A program made the translations under genes and the position numbers. The notes under the pieces are model-generated. The model had not been told where the DNA came from and did no database searches. It saw only the letters and a list, made by a program, of their open reading frames with translations. A DNA stretch of 64,000 nt from Trichoplax adhaerens (lineage: Eukaryota; Placozoa; Uniplacotomia; Trichoplacea; Trichoplacidae), in the NCBI RefSeq assembly GCF_000150275.1, contig NW_002060946.1, positions 5,183,035 to 5,247,034 on the forward strand, given 5' to 3'. Numbering within the stretch: the first letter of the stretch is position 1; each line of letters begins with the position of its first letter. Of this stretch, positions 13,501 to 26,779 are shown piece after piece.

Positions 13501-15669
13501 AGAACAAATTAGGCATAAAAAATAAAATATTAATATCTTTCCCTAAATCGCTCTAAATTTTGCCAACTGGTTGCTTTCCAATAGACGGAGTTGAGTACCT
13601 ACATTTACAGTATAAGTACATTAATTTATAGTAAAGAAATTCAAGATATCAAATTTTTCTTCTTAATCGTCTCTACAATATGCTTTAAAAGTAATCGCTA
13701 CATATTCTGATCTTAAAGTTTGTCAAACCAATGAATAGGCATAAACGAGAAAGATCAAATTTTAATTTATATTACTCAAGAGAGGAAATTTGTCTAGCAA
13801 TTACTAGTTTGTTATAAAGTTAATAGTATTATCATGTGTAAATATCATTAAGTAGAAATTTTAATTTAGATAGGACAGGAAAACCCTGATTTAAAGGCTA
13901 TTACTGATGTTATTACTGAAGTCAGGTATAAGGTAAGCAGACAGTGTTAGTATCTTATCTCTCAATAAAACTAATTTTATATCGTAACAGCTATTATATT
14001 AGTATTAGTGAATAAAGTTTTGCAGCTATTGCTAAAGGTGTTAAACCGCTTTTAATGTCTAAAATTAATTCTAGCCTTAAATCAGAGTCGTTTATGCATC
14101 TTCTTGGTCTCATTCAATCTTTCATAATTATTACACTTAATTTCTTTCAGGACGATATCCGTGAAATGCGCCTTCCATTCAATCCAATTCATTTGGTTCC
14201 TCGTGAAGGTTAGCAAACTATCAGTAATCATCAGGAAAAATATCGATAACATAATTTCCTATAATTTCCATACGCAATTTTTCTGCAGTTTTAATTGCCG
14301 TCATAGGCACTCCATTATAACAATAACAGCAGAAATTTAACTTGTAAGCTCCAATATGTCTCTATCCATAATACACAATTAATTCTCCTTATTTGCACAT
14401 CCGCAATGGAATCAGCGGTAATACATTAGCTTTGATATTAAACTAATACCTAAATTTGAGCTACCAAGAGAAGAGAGTATGATATTATTTTTGATACAAG
14501 TATCATGGCAATCAAGCACAGATATTAAAGTTATCACTACTAAGTGAAGAAAGTACAAAATAGCGAGTTGCTTTTACGAAAGTTATCTAATGGCTACTAA
14601 ATGAGAAAAATCCTAGCTAAAAGCATCGTGATAATTAAGCTAGGATATTAAATTTATTACTGCTAAGTAAAGAAAGTGCAAAATAGCGATGTAGCTTTAA
14701 CGGGAACTATCTAATGCCTATTAAATGAGATAGATCTTAGCGATATCTTCTTGTACCGTAATTAATTTGTACTACTTGAAGAAGATCAAAGCAGAACTAT
14801 AATATGATAAGAGCTACATTTTTCAAGCGTAGATATTAAGCTAATCCTCACTAATTCACTAATTGAGTAATTTGGAAGCAGTGGTATCATGCTATTAAAG
14901 CTATTTGTAAACTACTTTATCTTGCTTAAGGCAGCCTTATAAATCATATAGTAAATCATATCTTATACAGGCATACGTGATTATTGGACTTACGATGGCT
15001 CGCTTACTATTCCACCTTGCACTGAAAACGTAACATGGATAATATTTCGGTATCCACTTTCGATATCTGAAAGTCAGGTTTGACTTTGGAATACACCAAA
15101 CGCAACATTAACGATTATAACAACTGGCAAAATATAACTGAAAATTTATTCTTGATATAATTTTTATGATATGAGAGTAGTCTTATGCCCGCATACGATT
15201 GATTTTTAAGATAAAGATTAATTCAATCATTAAAAACATAGCTACATTATTGCTCTTTTAATAGATTCAAGGATATCGATCATTGCGAGCTTTCTTTCGT
15301 CAAGACCGACAAGACGTTGCCAGCCGCGAAGGCGCACTTTTTGATAACTTTCGACCTGTTCAATCAATGAATAACCGCCCATTAAGAGCTTCTTTCGAAA
15401 TTGATGTCTTTTCAGGCCTATTAAAGAATATTCCTCAATGGAAATTGGGGAATGTGATTCCTAAAGATTCAAGTGATTCTAAGCTGCAAGACCAGAATGA
15501 ATCAAAACATGAGAATGGCAGTGCAGGCGATAGAAGATCCACCATATCTGACGATGGCTCATTTAAATCTTTAATATCATCAGCTAATAATTATACTCAA
15601 GAAATTCCTATTACAGCTTCAAATAATCAAACTAATCGCCAGTTTCCTCTTCATACTGTAAAAGAATAG
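7576..15669 (+). CDS. Carbonic anhydrase-related protein (CA8/CA10-like, predicted non-catalytic), 392 aa, 8 exons
   Basis: Alpha-carbonic-anhydrase fold protein predicted to lack CO2 hydration activity. Exons: 7576-7711, 12126-12320, 13017-13135, 13358-13453, 13870-13932, 14151-14208, 14971-15077, 15265-15669 (TAG); all phases agree, giving 392 residues. Family landmarks: [20 protein letters not shown] then NRQSPIN (about 39-65), GGPL then FHWG and RGSEHTV (114-140), [26 protein letters not shown] with [12 protein letters not shown] (about 226-250), and [12 protein letters not shown] (about 285). The zinc site is broken: the first ligand His (His94 in CA2 numbering) is Ser127, the second is kept (His129), and the third (His119) is Gln152. 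SLTIPPC resembles vertebrate CA8, while EVQLLHW with Gln at the third ligand and FRPVQ-NNR resemble CA10/CA11. There is no signal peptide, so a cytosolic location like that of CA8 is inferred. An 85-residue Ser/Asn-rich tail follows the domain. The start Met (CAAAATGG context) is the first ATG in frame but is not proven. Intron 1 is 4.4 kb. Confidence 0.93.
8330..8830. repeat. Diverged tandem repeats in CARP intron 1
   Basis: Recurring phrases are TTTATGATACTgGA/TTTATGATACTaGA (8399, 8651, and a weaker TTTATGATGTT near 8812), CTAATTAATATCTCAAG (about 8519 and 8592), and an (A)GACTxTxxGACTTTGTTTAT-like block (8361, 8606, 8777). Spacing alternates between about 75 and 250 bp, which suggests nested duplications rather than one clean period. 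Confidence 0.55.
11050..11310. repeat. Two-copy tandem repeat, period about 115 bp, in CARP intron 1
   Basis: CTAAxAACACAAGATxTTTAAT starts near 11080 and again near 11197. Both copies continue with ATCGAGC/ATTGAGT, CCGTTAA/CTGTTAA, ATCCxTAATTGTxCATGG and a final TTTCTAACCAAACAG/TTTCAACCAAACAG. Identity is high, so this is one of the younger duplications in the window. Confidence 0.7.
14519..14745. repeat. Two-copy tandem repeat, period about 123 bp, in a CARP intron
   Basis: GATATTAAAG at 14521 recurs as GATATTAAAT at 14644. The copies share ACTGCTAAGTAAAGAAAG/ACTACTAAGTGAAGAAAG, CAAAATAGCGA, TATCTAATGxCTA and TTAAATGAGA. It lies in the intron between the exons ending at 14208 and starting at 14971, and does not touch splice sites. 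Confidence 0.7.
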
Positions 15670-17119
15670 CTCTATATATTTTCGCCGTTGCAAATAGATT
15701 CCAAAGTACGTATAATATAGATTAAGAGCAAAAAAGCCCAAGGATTCTTCAAAGTTACCCAAAAAATACCTATAATTGCTGCAAATCTGAATCATCCGAT
15801 TCAGATTGGAATTTAGCTCTCGTCAGCTTTTAAGAGTACAAGAGTTACCTTTACGTAACATTTGATTTAGAATCAGCAATACCGTTTGAAGAATCGATTA
15901 AATATCCAAGTACTAAAGAAGTAATGGTTAGTATTTCTGTATTTTGATACTATTCAGCAAGGGGAAACAAACCTAATTCCTAATCTTACTCCATCAATGC
16001 TGAGTTTACTTTAACTCAAAAATCGGTTGTAAAGGATAAGTTTTAAGGTAACATAATGCTTGTACACGAATTATAATTAATCACAACAGCTACCTATCAT
16101 ACTTTAATATTAATTGTATAAAATTTATATATTAAAGAGCATTAAACTTTATACACGAGTTGAACCACTATTTAGTTTCATGTTCCTTTTCACTCAATTA
16201 GTTAAAATGTATTTATTTCCAAAATGGCCAGCCAGTGCTGAAGAATGAGTTTTTAATAAGGATGTTAATTACTAATTTATTATAGCAGCAAGATCGATGT
16301 GATTACTTAGTCTAGTTCATTATATTCCTAACGACTTCTCAAAAATATTTTTTTGATATCTACATAAAGAAATCGTTATCAAGCACTAAATCACCCTTAT
16401 TTTGAATGCATCATATCATAGTAAATGTCTACATGAATTGCTTTCTGATTACAACAATTGGAATAATAACTGTGTATGCAAATTTTTTTTACGAAATGTA
16501 GCGGCAACAAACTTGCAATAGATAGCATAAATTCTAATAAATATCGTTATAACATTCTCTCTAAATAAAGAATCGATGAAATAGCCTATAAAACAATTGA
16601 ATATCAGTTATTTCTGGTAGAAGATATTGATCTTATCCCAGTTTCTGAAATGTTCAGCATATATTACTTTCGCTCTCCAGCCTCTATAAATTAATAATCC
16701 ACTACAGTATTTGTTTTATCATTTGATGAGGTCCAGTGGCCTTAAAGATTATCAAATATATTACATTTCCTGGCACATAGGTTACAACATCCAGAAATTG
16801 GGTAATAGCCACTCGTCATTTCTTAACGCTAATACATTTCAGTCTTATTGTGTTTTTAAAGCTTTTATGATCTTAAAATTGGATAAATATTACCGCCTAT
16901 TTGCCATGGATTCTATCAACTATAGGATTCTAAGGATAGTTTTGCTTATTAAGCAAAGTAATTGGCATTAGTTTGCAATAGATAAGATAATCAAAGATGT
17001 GCGGCTAACGGCATGTTTCTTTTATTACACAGTTAGCATGTATTTCTGTACTAGTATGCTTTATTCCATGAATATTTCCTCTATTCGTTATTTGAGTTGA
17101 TTTAAAATAGCAAATAGAA

Positions 17120-17945
17120 AACAGATGAGTTTACAAAAACTCAAAGTAGCCATAGTTGGAGTAGCAGATAGTATCAATCCATTCTGGCAAGAGCCCTCTT
17201 AAACGAATGGGTAATTTCAGTATTCTATATGAACTCATTAAAATCGATACAGGTGTTTCGTTTATGGCCTACATGATTCCTTTAATATGAACGCGTAAAG
17301 TTATAAAGACTCAAAGTAGTAAAGCTACCAAAATACTCTTGCATCAATACATTGTGGTAGGGATACGCTCCAAAGGAATGGCTAATTCAAAGTATCCCAT
17401 AAACGCAATAAAATTGGCATAGGTCAAGAATGACATGATTCCTTCCCTGTAGATGCGTTAAGCCATATAGACTCAATATGGTGTTGTAACCAAATTACTG
17501 TCGTAGTAATGTATCGAGGTAAGAATTCTCAATGTTAATGACTGATTCAAAATACTCCATTAACTGATTTAAATCGATACAGGTCAAAACTTGAGTGATT
17601 CCTTCGATATAAACCCGTAAAGCTATAAAGACTCAAAGCAGCAAAATAAGTCAAAAGTATCCATCTATCATGGTGAGAATCCTCTCGAAATAGCAAATTT
17701 AATATGTTGCATGAACTCATTAAATTCGATACTAGTGTTCCTATAATAGCCTTAATTTTTCCTTGAATAGGAAAACATAAAGTTATAAAGACTCAAAATA
17801 GCAATCTAAGCAAAACAGCATATGTCCATCATAGCGAGAATCCTCTCAACATCAATGACTGTCTCAATATGTCTCATGATCCCATTAGAATGGATACAGA
17901 TGTTTCCAGAATGACTTAAAGGACTCCTTTGAACTTATTCTCTAC
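17120..17945. repeat. Tandem array of about five diverged copies, period about 165 bp
   Basis: The phrase TATAAAGACTCAAAGTAGC or a variant occurs near 17135, 17304, 17469, 17629 and 17799, at spacings of 160-170 bp. Within each unit further phrases recur in order: a GAATCCTCTC-like block, GAACTCATTAAA or similar, TCGATACAGGTGTT, and a TGATTCCTTxxATATGAA end. Copies have diverged substantially with many substitutions and small indels. No open frame runs through it. Confidence 0.8.
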
Positions 17946-20900
17946 GTCTGATTTATTAATTACGACAGCTTTTCCAAATCAAATTAGCTTCTTAATAGGA
18001 TTGTTGAACTGATTTAAACTCTCATACTTCATGAAAGGGTCATATTATTGTCTAATGTTGTACAATATGCATTTCCCAGATCATCAATCATGTCTACTGT
18101 GGTTCATTCTTTCCAGACTTAACTTCAAACTTGTCAATCTCTTTGCCTAATGACAAACGTAAAAGTATTGCTTCTTAATTTATGTCGACAATAATACGGC
18201 AATAAATGTTATTTCCTGCTGCTAATAAAATAGATTTGACAATGGTGATGAAGAGGATAATCAATTTGTAGAAACTACTATTTTTTCTTGCCTAGCTTAA
18301 ATAACGTTGAAAGAATGTACTCAAAAAGCTGCTATATTTAAACCGAAATCGATTGAAACGGTGATAATAATCATTAAAATTAAAAACAGCAATATGAATA
18401 GTGAATAATATTTTATAATAAGCATGGAAGAAATATCATCTCTCAAAGTTGTTAATTGTTTTAGAGCTAAAGAGAACTCTTTCGAAACATTCTAATTATG
18501 GATTTATTTTCGTAATTATAATTGAAAGTTGAAGCCCTATTAATAAACTACAAAACATTCTGGAATTGATGTAGAAAAGTTCTGCTGGCCATAGGTAAAA
18601 ATAAACATAAAATAAAAGAAAATGCCCTGGAGAGTAAAGGATTTCATCAAATTCCGTATTCTAGCAAATATCAATAGCTGCCATCACTGATGTCGACGGT
18701 AATGCCGGTCAATGATCGGATAATGACATCAAAATTTAGTTACTAAGTATCAATATAGGATTAAAACATAACCAGTTTAAGCAATAAATCAATGTAAACG
18801 GTTATGAAATACTCGTATTTCCATCTTCTCCCTTAATAGGATAGACCGTTTCTGCTACTAGCAGTAAAAGTGTCAATATGGAATAGAAAAAAGAAATCAT
18901 TCTTAACATTTAGCATGTTTTACTAGCCTGCCTATTTGCCTTTAGCGTACCTAGTATGCGTTAATCAAATGTAAACATTGATCTAGTACTTATTTCTATC
19001 ATAAGACCTTAAAGGAAGATCATCTAGTCTATCGTCCATGTTGATCAGACATTCTATTAGCATATTTTATTCTCCTCAGAGAATACTTGCATTATATCAT
19101 TATAGATGATTGGCAATACTATCATGCAAGTAGGTTATTTGACAAGAGGAATGTTTTCCTTTTTCAAAGTAAACCTCTTATTATGATTGCGTTTACCTCC
19201 TCTATCACAACATAATTAACATACCGACCAGACAAATTAGACATTTCGATTTTTTTTGTGTCTGGTTTTGGATTGACATAAGTGTTAATAGACATGATGG
19301 AAAAAGAATGAGTGTCTGATCTGATTGATAATAATATTGCCGAAAGGAGTGATTATAATCATGTCGGTCTGGAAATTGGGTAACACCTAAATTCTATTGT
19401 CTCGTTATTAAAAAGAATCAATTTCCCGGACGTGTGAGCCTTGAAAGCAATTTCCCCCTACAACCTCATACTCCCCACCTCTTCAACCTCCTTGTTGCGT
19501 ACAAACTATTTCTTCAATATTATGTTATGCAATCTCGACCAAGTTTATTGAAAAATTTTAAAATAGCAATATCATTTCCAGCCCCAAACAGTAGCTAGGC
19601 CATGGAAGCTTGTTGTTATTCAGTAGCTCTAGCTGTGCTAGTTTTAGCAGTGATCTTTTATAGCCCTAAATTGCAGCGCTTTCTATGATCAATTTTTATC
19701 GATTCGATCTGCTACCAGAGGGAGTTTTATCCTATAATCATGATTGAAATAATTCTATACAACATTTCTAGCCTATAGGATATCATCATTAGCCTATGAA
19801 TTTAAATAATTCTATAGCATTGATTGAAAACGTTAAGTAGAAATGTTTGAGATTTTCCTGTAAGATCTTTTCAAGTAACATAAGAATAATTGAGTTGCTT
19901 ATTTTTTCTCAAGTTATTTTGTAGCTAGCTCAAGTATAAAACTAATGAATTCTACGCGAACAGTCAGCATTAAAGTTGGAGGATAATTCGTTTATGAAAC
20001 GTGAAAGTGGGAATAATTTTAATTTTAATGCTATCATTTCGGAAATTGTATTAAATTTAGTTGAGTTTTGGCGTTAGATAGTTTTATGATTGGTCAATCA
20101 AAAAAGATTTCGAATTAGAGGCTATAGATGTTGAGAGCTAGAATGGTTGTCCATTGATGCCTTATATGATCATCATGATCCTAGCACATAACATTTTAAA
20201 ACGAGAAATATTTTCTTTAAGATTACAAATAAAATCCTCTTGGATGATAGGGCCTATCTATGAAAAGTACCTTTAATAATGGTTACTCCATGATTGAATA
20301 CCCTATTTTTCACATTGCGTCAAAGCTACGTGAGTTATTGGAATAAATTATTTTAATCTACATAATATGAGTTAGATAGGATGTTGAATTCTTGAAGAAT
20401 ATTTTTCGTAAATGCTTCCTATAGCCATCATTATATCCACTGTTATTGTGCTTCATAGCAAAGAGTACAAGATACCTTACTAGATATAACCAAAACTTAA
20501 ATTAGACCTTAAAACTATTATTCCTAGGCGTTTTTACCTACATACGATTTCTACTTCATTTAGGTATAGCCTCTATCTAACCGAGTTAAGTAGAAATAAA
20601 AGTAAAATAATCCCACCCAAGATAGTAAAACTTTGATAGAATGACACCCTTTCACGGATTCCATAAGATGGCCTCGACAGTCAGCCGCTATGGGTACATA
20701 ATTGATCTAGTTACTTCCAGCTTTAAGATTGATTTCATTGTGGACTGTTAACCTGAGAAAAATTATCCTCTTGATTCATACTAATATAACTATTTACAGA
20801 TATAAGCGATCTAAGAGTACGATTGCAATCTTACTCTACATACTAAAAAATCTTCCAAATCGCGGGAATTAGATTATTCATTTATTTGAGAATTACTGGT

Positions 20901-22383
20901 AGCTAATATTTAGTCAACTACGCCGTTGAAGTTTTCACGCAGCATGCAACGTTCATGCATGGTCTACTTTTATTACTGATTACGATAAAATCGAAAATTA
21001 AGACAGTTTTCTGTCATTCTCCTGTATTACTCTACCTGATTTATGGCAATAGTGCTCATCATTTTATTTAAAGGCATATATATCATAAATACTTTGATTA
21101 TTTTCAATGGGAAAGCATTGCTTAATCATCGTTTTTGATGAAGTCTTAATAGAATAGTTTAAAGTAACTCCTTCATCTTCGCCAATCTCTTTGCCTTGGG
21201 AATGGTTATAGAACGAGTCTATAAATATTCATGAATTATAAAGGGTTACTAAATACGGAGATCGATACAGAATTATAATGAAACAAATAGGGATGGGATA
21301 ACGAAGTAAATTTCATATACTAACTAGGTTACTTGTTCAGTTTCTTCTACCTACATTTATGGGTAGTCATGATTAAAAGCTAAAAACACTTGTTTCCAAC
21401 TAGTCAACTAGTAGGCTCTGAGTGTCAAAATATCTGTCAAAAAAAGTGAGAAGAGAAAGTTTGTTAGGATTTTACTTTACTTTCAAATAAGTTATTTATT
21501 TCAGTTTGAACAATCGCTCCATACAGGAGATTTGAATTTAAGTATTTTAATAACTATTATTAGAGAATAAAACTTTCTGTTCAGTTTCCTCATAAGACGG
21601 GATTAATGGAACATCTCTGTACGCTTCTTTTTTTTTGGTGTTACATGTCAAAGCCTTTAAAGCGAATATACACCCATCTGCAAGAGTACTTTAAAAAACT
21701 TCAAGTAAGCAAAACTGAAATAGATGCACTCTTAGCGAACGATATATAGTTTATATTACGTAAAATTAATACTAAAGAGTAATCACTAAACCGGGAAGAG
21801 ACTCTAATTCCCATGTATCGATGAGATTGTATTCAGCCAGAGCCAAAAGATACCAGATTCATAATTCATGCCGGTATAATAAATTAATTTTTAAAGTAAG
21901 CTTAGAAGTACAAGTTAAATTATATCACTATAAATACCCTAATAAATAGATATGTAAAAAGGTAGCGATATAGAAGGCTTTCCTTATAATTAAGTTGTTG
22001 AATTCAAAGTTGTTTCCCAGTAGGTAAATTAGACAGAAAACATAGAAGCAGTCTCTGAGTGTTTATAGACTATTTTTGCTACTGTTTGATCTGTTTCTTT
22101 CGTTCTATTTTATATCTTTTTTACGCTCAATTTGGTCAGCAATCACATTCTATCAGGTAAATTATTCTGCTCACTTACAGAAACAAAAATCTCTTTTAAA
22201 ATTGCGGCAAAACGTCTATATTTAACGTAAACTACAAGGTCTAGATGTTGACAGAGGAGTGGAGGAATGCTTGTACAGCAATTAGCCAGCATAGTTAGGA
22301 TTACTTCAAGAAATGCAGCACTTACTGCAAAGAGCTAAAATGAATAGTCTATTCTAACTCAATCCTAGTCATAGCATTCTTCA

Positions 22384-22671
22384 TCAAATCGATTTGCTAT
22401 TGCTACAGAAGGCAAAAGATTTTCGATAAAACGAAGAGATGACTAGCGTTCTTTGGCTAGTATCACGTAAAGAATCACTATCAGTCTTGGCAATAGTGGT
22501 TTGTGCATAGTAAACTTCCGAACATGGAAGCATTCCGTAATTCAGTGGATGAAAGATGGCTTGGTAGTAATAAAATGTAATAAAATAAATACGACCAAAC
22601 CCGCTAAATGTTGACATTTCCTTCCGAATACAGTTAACAGAAGAATAGGAGAGAAGGATGAGAAAGATCAT
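22384..22671 (-). other. Unassigned 95-codon open frame
   Basis: The minus-strand frame begins with a Leu/Ile-rich stretch (MIFLILLSYSSV) that could mimic a signal peptide. The rest has no motif I recognise. Length and composition are compatible with chance in this AT-rich DNA, and no splice-linked neighbour was found. It is listed only because it is among the longer frames in the gene-free region. Confidence 0.08.
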
Positions 22672-23559
22672 TTCCTAATCGCCAATACATGTACCAAATT
22701 AAAACTATCAACTTTAGCCATAATCTTAGTTTAATGAACTCGATGGGGATTATATGAAATTTTGAACTGGAAAAAACAATTTGAGAAATGGAGAAGCCCT
22801 ATATATTATATATATGCCAGAGTTCTGAACACTTCTTTCTAGAACGCAGTTAATATTTTAATAGGAGAAGGATTTAGCTAATGATTTAGCAAATAAGAGA
22901 ATCATTGGTCTACGTAAGATATGAAAAACTTTTTTTCAAATTGCTATGAGTTACTTTTCAATTCGAATTTGCCCATCCCATTCTATTTGCATAAACGGAG
23001 TAATTCGAAGACAGGAAGAAAACTGGCAGACAGATGTCACATTTCAAGGCCATCGCATGATAGCTGTATCCTCCTTTTATCTACTACTTCTATTCTGATG
23101 TTGAGATTTTTTAATGACAAAGATTCTTTCTGATATCCAGTCACGCCATCATTTTTCAGAGCAATCTTATCACGAATTAAAAATAATCTGTTTTCAGTAC
23201 AACCTTCGTGGAAGCAATGTTTCTAAAGTTAAATGATAAATAACTCGTTGACAATCACGATGATTGATTAAGAATGAAGAGAAACAGTGTTTTTTAGCCA
23301 AAACGAATGGCCAACATAATCGATAATAGTGTACTGCAGGTGGAAATGCAGGCAATGTTACTAATCGAAATAATAAATATATCTATGAGTAAAATGACCT
23401 ATTAAGAATAGTTATATTGGCAGTATTCCTAAACTAAAAGGCCAAATTTCTCAATGGATGTCGTCATGACAGGTTATAGTGTATTACAAATTGAGATCCA
23501 GATAATGTTAGGGATCATAACGACAAAGGAATAAACCGTTGTCATTTTGATAGAGTGAT

Positions 23560-24120
23560 ACTGTGCTGTAGTAGTTCTATGCAATGGAGTATGAAAGTGG
23601 GCATTATTTATTTCCATTCTGATCTATTTAGCTAAGGCAGTATAGAGCAATCGATGAAACAGGAATATTATCTAGCTTAATAAAGAATTCTTAAAACGAA
23701 TTACAGTACTTCTGCTAGAGATAAATTATTTTGCCCTGGCCTACAGTGCTGCAGTAGTTCTGCATGCGTAATTAGACCATGAAAAGTGGCACTTTTTATT
23801 TCCACTCTGATCAATGTAGCTATAAAACATTACGCAATCAATCAAAGAGGTCTATCATCTAGCTATATAAAGAATTCATTTTTGTAACGAATAGCTATTA
23901 CTATAGAGCATTTTTCCCTCTTTTAGCCTTTAGTGCCATAGTAGTCCTTTATACTAGATTAGGAAAGGTGGCACTTTTTATTTCTATGCTGATCCATTTA
24001 GCTATGGCAATATAGTACAATCAGTGAAAAAAGGCTATCATCTAGCTGGATAAAGAAGCAATTTTTGTGACGAATAGCTATTACTTAAGATCAATTTTTG
24101 CCCTATTTTGACCAGCACTC
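23560..24120. repeat. Tandem array of three copies, period about 185 bp
   Basis: GTGGCACTTTTTATTTCxA (or GTGGGCATTATTTATTTCCA) followed by CTGATC-ATxTAGCTA occurs near 23597, 23787 and 23968. Each is followed by AATCxxTGAAA, ATCATCTAGCT-ATAAAGAA, and GTAACGAATAGCTATTACT in the last two copies or AACGAATTACAG in the first. The last two copies are the most alike. Confidence 0.8.
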
Positions 24121-25239
24121 GTATTCAGCTCGGATGTACAATGTAAGGCGATCAATGGGCCATGGAATAGTAAAAATAGAAGATTGGAGTGCTCCGTGTA
24201 TAGGCTAAATAGCATCCGTTGAATAAAGGATATTAAATGGGTAGAAAAGACTGGATAGAATAGATTGGTGTGATGTTAGCATCCATTGTGTCACAATATA
24301 TTCATTTTAGCTATGTCTCTGACGAGCACAATCAACTCGAGAACAGTGCTAGATTGATGGACAAAATAATTCACTTATATTTAATAACACCTCGACTTGC
24401 TATACGTATTATCTTGCTATTTGATGAGCAAAAGAATTATTTGATAATTTGGAGCTAAAGAATAGTTGATACTAGGTAAATCTATAAATAAAATTATAGT
24501 TGATGGAAGCCATTGAACAAGTCGGCTGAAGATCGGCTAGAAATCCGCACTGTACTCCAAATAAGAATTATCAGAATAATTACTAAGGCTACCCCCAATC
24601 CTTTACCCCCTATATGTGTAATAATTAACACTCGATTACTCTTTCAATTCAAAGACAAAGTATCGGAAAATAGTCTGGATTTTTCATTCAAAAAGATATA
24701 ATTCGACGTTCATTACAAATCCGAAGGGTACTATGAATTCACTACTATTTCAAGCTAGGTGACGAAAAACATATAATTAGCTCTTTAAGTATCGATCTAT
24801 TGCCTATTTTCAAGTTCATGCAAAAAGTCTTCGACTATAGCCTGAACTTTTCAATAAAAAAACTACCAATAAAGTTACGATCGGTGTAATTAGAGATTCA
24901 TTACAAATCCAAAGCACGTAATCTGAATATAACCACTATTTTAAGACAAGAAAAGATTATAATTAGGCCTTTAGTCAAGAGTTCACTTGAAAAAAGCAAT
25001 GGATCACGACCGAGCAAGAGACGATTTAAACTTGTTTCTCTATGAAATGATAATTATATCCGTAATAACATAGGTATATTATTTAGTGCACTTGCATTAT
25101 TTATTGTATACTTCGTTTAAGCTATGCTACTGATGCATGTGTACAAAGAATTTGATGCATAATAACTGCAGCTGCTATGCTTACAAATATCTACTAGAAA
25201 GTAATGGATTAATTCAAGTCGAGTTACTTTGGATAACAA

Positions 25240-26690
25240 TTATCTGTCTAGCCAGGTAGCTATTACCAAAATGATTGATTGACTGACAGCAGTCTAGGGA
25301 AAAAGTTGATTGATAGAAGTACTGACGCATTGACAACTACTTTCCCAAATAACTTGTGAAAAGTGATTGACTGCGGCTTAGAAATTTTCGATAATAAAGG
25401 GTCTATCAAACGATCATGACAGTATGAATCCATTCATATTTAATAATCTGTTAGAAAAGAACTACGATTAACTGTCGTCTAGAAAGTTTTTAATGAAAGA
25501 GTATCTGTATCATTAGAATCTATACAAGTATCTATCCGTACTCAATTATGGTATCTGCTAGAAAAGAACTACATATAAATAACTGTAGTCTAGAAAACCT
25601 TTCTAATGAAAGAGTGTCTGTATCATTATGATATATACGTGTATTTATCCATCTTCAATTATAGTCTCTGTTAGAAAAGCACCATAATTAATTGTAATCT
25701 AGAAAGTTGATACTCAAAGAGTGTCTATAAAATGACGGCTTCAGTAGAAGTCTATCTATACTTAGTTACTGTATCTGTTCCAAAAATAACTACGATGGAC
25801 TATCGTTTAGAAAGTGTTGAGTGATAGTGTCTATAAAAATGATTATGCATTATAGTTCTATCTATCGACGTTCAACTACAATATCTGTTAGGAAAAGGAA
25901 GACCGTAAACTAGACAATTTTAAACCAAGGAATCTGCATGCAATTATTATTCTATTACGGTTGTGCACAATCTGTCCAGTCTAGACAGTTTTTTGATGAT
26001 TAATGAGTGCCTGCGAAATGATTATTATGCCCTATCGAGCTCGATGGCAGTTAAACCTTTAGAAAATGCACTTAATTCGAGTATGCAAGTTTTTACCTAA
26101 GAAATCATAATTGTGGTATCTAATAAGACGGATAGACATTATAAAAGTGATTGACTGAGGCTTGAAAGGTTTGGATGAATTAATGCTTAAAAAATGCCAA
26201 TTGCGCTACTATCCATGTCATTTCATGTTAGAATAGAAAGCTAGTTGACAGGAGTCTAGAAAATTGCCGATGATGAGTGAGTGCCTATTGAGTGACAACC
26301 ATCTATCAAGTCTAATATTTATAGGAAAAGCAATTGATTGCAGTCTACAGATTGAAGGATAAAAGAGTAGCTATCGAATGATTGTCTGTAATATTGGCCA
26401 GATAGCCTTTAGGAAAGTGATTGATTATAGTTTAGAATTAATTGGACAAAAGACTACCTATGGCATGATTATTACTTACGGTGTCTAGTCGCGTTACCAT
26501 TATAAGTATCATCTATAGACAAGCTAGAAATTTGAAAGAACATTTAAGGAATCGTGACTAGTCTCGGTAGGAATTCATTATAGGATTCATTATTGTCAGT
26601 TAATTTTGATGAATGAGTATCCTGTGGATAGATTGTTGTTTCTTAGTTGGGTTATCTCGTAGAAAGATCTATAGTTTAAAATTACTGACT
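25240..26690. repeat. Long array of diverged repeats, period about 110 bp
   Basis: The clearest units start with TTAGAAAAGAACTA or variants at about 25451, 25558, 25671, 25778 and 25888 (spacing 106-113 bp). Each is followed by CTGTxGTCTAGAAAGTTT, then TxATGAAAGAGTGTCTGTAT, and a TATCTATCC-TTCAATTA-GGTATCTG end. Weaker copies flank these on both sides, with GTCTAGA and ATGAGTGCCT phrases continuing to about 26.65 kb. The array may hold around twelve units. No frame stays open through it, so it is not a repeat-protein gene. Confidence 0.75.
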
Positions 26691-26779
26691 AAAGCAGACG
26701 CCGAGAAGGATCACTAACGGCCTGTCCAAGCATCAACGGAAAGCGTTTAATCGCTATCTGGAAACTTTTAATTATAAGA

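Noticed and set aside
16711-16971. 86-codon plus-strand frame soon after the CARP gene
   Set aside because: No motif, no splice link to CARP, composition as expected by chance.
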